The notes beneath the pieces were generated by a model. It saw only the letters and a list, made by a program, of their open reading frames with translations, made no database searches and was not told where the DNA came from. Below, piece after piece: positions 4,786 through 7,585 of a stretch of DNA of 7,585 bases. Position 1 is the first letter of the stretch. Every line of letters begins with the position of its first letter. The stretch lies in contig CABTZM010000101.1 in assembly GCA_902489295.1 (NCBI GenBank), positions 1 to 7,585 on the forward strand. Direction: 5' to 3'. Both the position numbers and the translations under genes were made by a program. The stretch is from an uncultured Collinsella sp. Its GTDB lineage: Bacteria; Actinomycetota; Coriobacteriia; Coriobacteriales; Coriobacteriaceae.

Positions 4786-7239
4786 TTACGAGCGGACTTC
4801 GCCGTTTACGCCCTTGCACACCTTGGTGACGATCTTCTGGTGCGCCTTCTCGACCTCTTCGCTAGTAAGCGTGTGGTCGTCCGAGCGATACGTGAGCGCA
4901 AAGGCCATGGACTTCTTGCCCTTGCCGATACGAACCGGATCGCGGTAGACATCGAACAGGCGCACGCCCTCGAGCAGCTTGCCGCCGGCGCTGGTAATAC
5001 GGCGCTCAAGATCCTCGCAGGTCACGGCATTGTCGACCACAATGGCAAGGTCGTGCTCAACGGCCGGGTACTGCGAGAACTCGCGGTAGTTCTCCTGGTT
5101 GCGGGCGCCCTTGATCAGCTTGTCCAGGTCAAGCTCAAAGGCAACGACAACCTCGTCGATGCCGCAGGCCTCGCGCGCCTCGGGGTGGATCTCGCCGACC
5201 CAACCCAGCACGGTGCCGCCGGACAGAACCTCGGCCGCACGACCCGGCTGCAAAAAGGCATAGCCCTCGCCCTCGACGGGACGGAAGCGAACCTTCTCGA
5301 TGCGCAGCTGGGCGAGCAGCTCCTCGACGATACCCTTGCCAAAGAAGAAACGCAGTTTACGGTACTTCATGTTCCAAGACTGCTCGCTCCACTGGCCCGA
5401 GAGCACACCCGCGACGGACTTGGTCTCCTTGGGCAGGCTGGCGTTCTCGCGACCGTGGAACAGGCTGCCGACCTCGTACAGATGCACGTTGGGCGTACCG
5501 TGCGCCTCGTTGTAGGCCACGGACTGCAGCAGGCCCGGCAGCAGCGAACGACGCATCTCGGTCTGCTCGGCCACCAGCGGGTTCATGAGCACCACGGGGC
5601 AGCCGCGACCCTCGGTGGGCATGCCGATCTTCTCCAGGTCGCCCGGGGCGGCAAAGCCAAAGGTCGTGGTCTCGTTGAGGCCGCAGGCGCGCAGGATCTC
5701 GCCGACCTTGCGGGTGAGCTTCTGCTCGCGGGTCAGGCCGCCGATGTGGTTCTTGGCAGCCGGGATGGTCGCCGTCACACGGCCCATGCCCCATAGGCGC
5801 AGGACCTCCTCGATCAGGTCAATCTCGCGCGGCAGGTCGGGACGGAAGCTCGGCGGGGTAACCATAAAGTCCTCGCCGTCGCGCTCGACGGTGCAGCCCA
5901 GACGGGTAAGCGAACGCTCGATAAAATCGGGCTCGATGTCGGCACCGCAGATGGCATGCACGCGGGCCAGGCGCAGCTTGATGCTGTCGATGGTCTTGGG
6001 CGCGGGGAAAACATCGACATAGCCGGGAGCAACCTCGCCGCCGGCGATCTCCTCGATGAGCGCGCAGGTAACGTTGGCGACATCCACGCAGCCGGTCTCG
6101 TCAACCTGGCGCTCAAAGCGAATGGAGGCGTCGGAGATCAGCGACAGGTCACGGCTAGTGTGCGAGGTGCGGCCGGCGTTGAAGCAGGCGCTCTCGACCA
6201 TCACGTCGACGGTATCGTCCTCAATCTCGGAATCCATGCCACCCATAACGCCGGCCAGCGCCACGGGACGCTCGCCGTCGGTGATAAGGCCCATGCCGGC
6301 GTCGAGCACGCGCTCCTCGCCATCGAGGGTCGTGAACTTCTCGTCCTGCTGGGCGGCACGAACCACCACGCGACGGTGGCCATCGCGCTCGGCAAAGGTA
6401 GACAGGTCAAAGGCGTGCAGCGGCTGACCGGTGAGCATCATCACATAGTTGGTGATGTCGACGATATTGTTGTGCGGGCGCACGCCCAGGGCGTTAAGGC
6501 GCTTGACCATCCAGTCGGGCGAGGGGCCGACCTTCACGTTACGTACGATGCGGGCGACGTAGCGGTCGCACAGGCCCTCGTCGGCAATCTCGACGGAAAG
6601 CTCGTCGTCGGTCGCGCGGCCGGTCTCGGCCTTGATGGCGGGCAGCTCAACGTGGAAATCGCGGTCGAAGATGGCGCCGGTCTCGCGGGCCATGCCGATC
6701 ATGGACAGGCAGTCGGGGCGGTTGGGCGTGATCTCGCAGTCGAGCACAGTGTCGCTCGAACCCACGTACTCGGCAAACGGCATGCCGCAGGGCGTATCCT
6801 CGGGCAGGATCATAATGCCGGAGTGGTCGCCGCCCAGGCCGAGCTCGCGTGCGGAGCAGTTCATGCCCATGGACACGACGCCGCGGAGCTTGCTCTTCTT
6901 GATTTTGACGTCGCCGGGAAGCACGGCGCCGATCATGGCCGTGACGATGTGGTCGCCGGCCTCGAAGTTCTGCGCGCCGCAGACGATCTGCAGCGGAGCG
7001 GGGTTGCCGTCGGCGTCGAGGTTCTTGTCACCCACGTCGACCGAGCACACATACATGTGGTCGCTATCGGGGTGCGGGGTCTTGGTGAGCACCTTGGCAG
7101 TCACCACGTGGTCGAAGGACTCGCCCACGGTGTCGATCGCCTCGACCTCGGTGCCGGTACGGATATATTCGTCCGAAAGGGTCTTGGGATCCTCCGGAAT
7201 ATCGATCATGGTCTTGAGCCAGTCGTAAGAAACGCGCAT
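4786..7239 (-). CDS. pheT: Phenylalanine--tRNA ligase beta subunit
   Basis: The beta subunit (817 residues) of the alpha2beta2 phenylalanyl-tRNA synthetase, which charges tRNA-Phe in the cytoplasm. The N-terminus MRVSYDWLKTMIDIP is typical. An EMAP/OB-type tRNA-binding domain spans about 40-150 (HPDSDHM 56-62, QIVCGAQN 84-91, KLRGVVSMGM around 117-126). The B3/B4 domain, which edits mischarged Tyr, follows at about 210-370 (ITPNRPDCLSM just before it, RPHNNIVDITNYVM at 254-267, LHAFDL 274-279). The B5 domain lies at about 413-485 (FRPDLPREIDLIEEVLRLWG), the catalytic-like core with NPLVAEQTEMRRSLLPGL at 553-570, and the C-terminal ferredoxin-fold anticodon-binding domain at about 720-815 (YPAVEHDLAIVVD). 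Length is normal for the bacterial long form, and no part is missing. AGGAGA five bases ahead of the ATG supports the start. It follows pheS on the same strand after a 162-nt gap holding a palindrome. Confidence 0.98.
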   Translation of the reverse strand: MRVSYDWLKTMIDIPEDPKTLSDEYIRTGTEVEAIDTVGESFDHVVTAKVLTKTPHPDSDHMYVCSVDVGDKNLDADGNPAPLQIVCGAQNFEAGDHIVTAMIGAVLPGDVKIKKSKLRGVVSMGMNCSARELGLGGDHSGIMILPEDTPCGMPFAEYVGSSDTVLDCEITPNRPDCLSMIGMARETGAIFDRDFHVELPAIKAETGRATDDELSVEIADEGLCDRYVARIVRNVKVGPSPDWMVKRLNALGVRPHNNIVDITNYVMMLTGQPLHAFDLSTFAERDGHRRVVVRAAQQDEKFTTLDGEERVLDAGMGLITDGERPVALAGVMGGMDSEIEDDTVDVMVESACFNAGRTSHTSRDLSLISDASIRFERQVDETGCVDVANVTCALIEEIAGGEVAPGYVDVFPAPKTIDSIKLRLARVHAICGADIEPDFIERSLTRLGCTVERDGEDFMVTPPSFRPDLPREIDLIEEVLRLWGMGRVTATIPAAKNHIGGLTREQKLTRKVGEILRACGLNETTTFGFAAPGDLEKIGMPTEGRGCPVVLMNPLVAEQTEMRRSLLPGLLQSVAYNEAHGTPNVHLYEVGSLFHGRENASLPKETKSVAGVLSGQWSEQSWNMKYRKLRFFFGKGIVEELLAQLRIEKVRFRPVEGEGYAFLQPGRAAEVLSGGTVLGWVGEIHPEAREACGIDEVVVAFELDLDKLIKGARNQENYREFSQYPAVEHDLAIVVDNAVTCEDLERRITSAGGKLLEGVRLFDVYRDPVRIGKGKKSMAFALTYRSDDHTLTSEEVEKAHQKIVTKVCKGVNGEVRS

Positions 7240-7298
7240 GTAGCTCTCCTAGTTCTTAATCTCCGCAAAGGGAGGAATATCAAATGAAGACGTTCGCC

Positions 7299-7405
7299 TT
7301 AGGGTTGTCCAGGTGCCCCAGGTTGGCGTGAAAGAGGAGCGACGCGTACTAAAGGTACGCGAGCGACGGTTTGAACGCCAAGATGGGGTGCCTGGGCAAG
7401 CCTAA
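7299..7405. repeat. 107-nt palindromic element between pheS and pheT
   Basis: Two 31-nt arms (7299-7329 and 7375-7405) match as inverted repeats at 25 of 31 positions. The 45-nt centre carries a perfect 7-bp hairpin, CGCGTAC-TAAAG-GTACGCG (7343-7361), flanked on both sides by the direct repeat GAGCGACG (7337-7344 and 7361-7368). The ends are TTAGG and CCTAA, and the right end contains the pheS stop codon. Of the six mismatched positions three become G-U pairs in a + strand RNA but C-A mismatches in a - strand RNA. The fold therefore favours the strand opposite to pheST. It looks like a REP- or MITE-type non-coding repeat. Confidence 0.8.
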
Positions 7406-7585
7406 AATTGGTTCAGGAAGCGCATATCGCCCGTCATGAGCGTTCTGAGGTCCGGCAGGTCGTAGCGCAGGGCCGCGACGCGCTCGGCGCCAATACCAAA
7501 GGCGAAGCCGGTGTACTTCTCGGGGTCGATGCCGCAGTTGATGAGCACGTTGGGGTCGACCATGCCGCAGCCCAAGATCTCGATC
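7402..7585 (-). CDS. pheS: Phenylalanine--tRNA ligase alpha subunit, C-terminal end (5' part outside window)
   Basis: The last 60 codons and TAG stop of the catalytic alpha subunit. The fragment IEILGCGMVDPNVL is the usual sequence just before class II motif 3, which follows as GFAFGIGAER (26-35 of the fragment) with the ATP-binding Arg35. The end, DLRTLMTGDMRFLNQF, matches the normal PheS terminus (FL.QF), so the gene is intact at this end. It lies directly upstream of pheT on the same strand, the common bacterial order. Its stop codon is inside the right end of the palindromic element 7299-7405, which has not disturbed the protein's final residues. Confidence 0.97.
   Translation of the reverse strand, partial: IEILGCGMVDPNVLINCGIDPEKYTGFAFGIGAERVAALRYDLPDLRTLMTGDMRFLNQF

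Noticed and set aside
4487..4819. 110-codon - strand open frame in the cbiM-pheT gap
   Set aside because: It overlaps the pheT end, runs through the palindrome and the operator, and has an Arg/Pro/Cys-rich composition with no supporting motif.
4747..5796. Long + strand open frame of 349 codons opposite pheT, and a 443-codon one at 5956-7287
   Set aside because: Both are antisense shadows of pheT caused by its GC-rich third positions. The translations are repetitive Ala/Gly/Leu/His/Asp strings without any recognisable domain.

Overview
The window is ordinary chromosomal sequence from a high-GC bacterium (about 60% GC by eye). Codon choice and protein character suggest an actinobacterium of the Coriobacteriia, perhaps Collinsella or a relative. 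That placement is a judgement from reading, not a search result. No phage, insertion sequence, CRISPR array, tRNA or rRNA is visible.

Layout, left to right. (1) 1-618, + strand: the C-terminal third of pyruvate kinase (pyk), ending in a strong intrinsic terminator at 647-684. (2) 821-1669, - strand: a cytoplasmic zinc-dependent phospholipase C-like protein of unknown substrate, with its own extended -10 promoter. (3) 1748-4459, - strand: a three-gene energy-coupling-factor (ECF) transporter operon for Ni2+ or Co2+, transcribed cbiM -> cbiQ -> cbiO. CbiM has the Met-His start and the His67 used for metal binding, and it carries a C-terminal CbiN/PDGLE-like extension. (4) 4460-4785: a 326-nt intergenic region. 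It holds a candidate promoter overlapped at its start site by a perfect palindrome GTGTTAC-N14-GTAACAC (a NikR-type operator), a possible three-way-junction structure, and a 95-nt long inverted repeat behind pheT. (5) 4786-7239, - strand: complete pheT, the phenylalanyl-tRNA synthetase beta subunit. (6) 7240-7401: an unusually long pheS-pheT gap filled by a 107-nt palindromic element. (7) 7402-7585, - strand: the last 60 codons of pheS.

How the genes work together: pheS and pheT encode the two subunits of one tetrameric tRNA synthetase. cbiM, cbiQ and cbiO encode the substrate-binding membrane component, the transmembrane coupling component and the ATPase of one metal importer. The operator points to nickel-dependent repression, so nickel is the likelier substrate, although the protein sequences alone cannot separate nickel from cobalt.

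Most of the window is well-known biology. The parts worth a second look are the NikR-type operator, the two long palindromes around pheT, and the unassigned phospholipase C-like gene.
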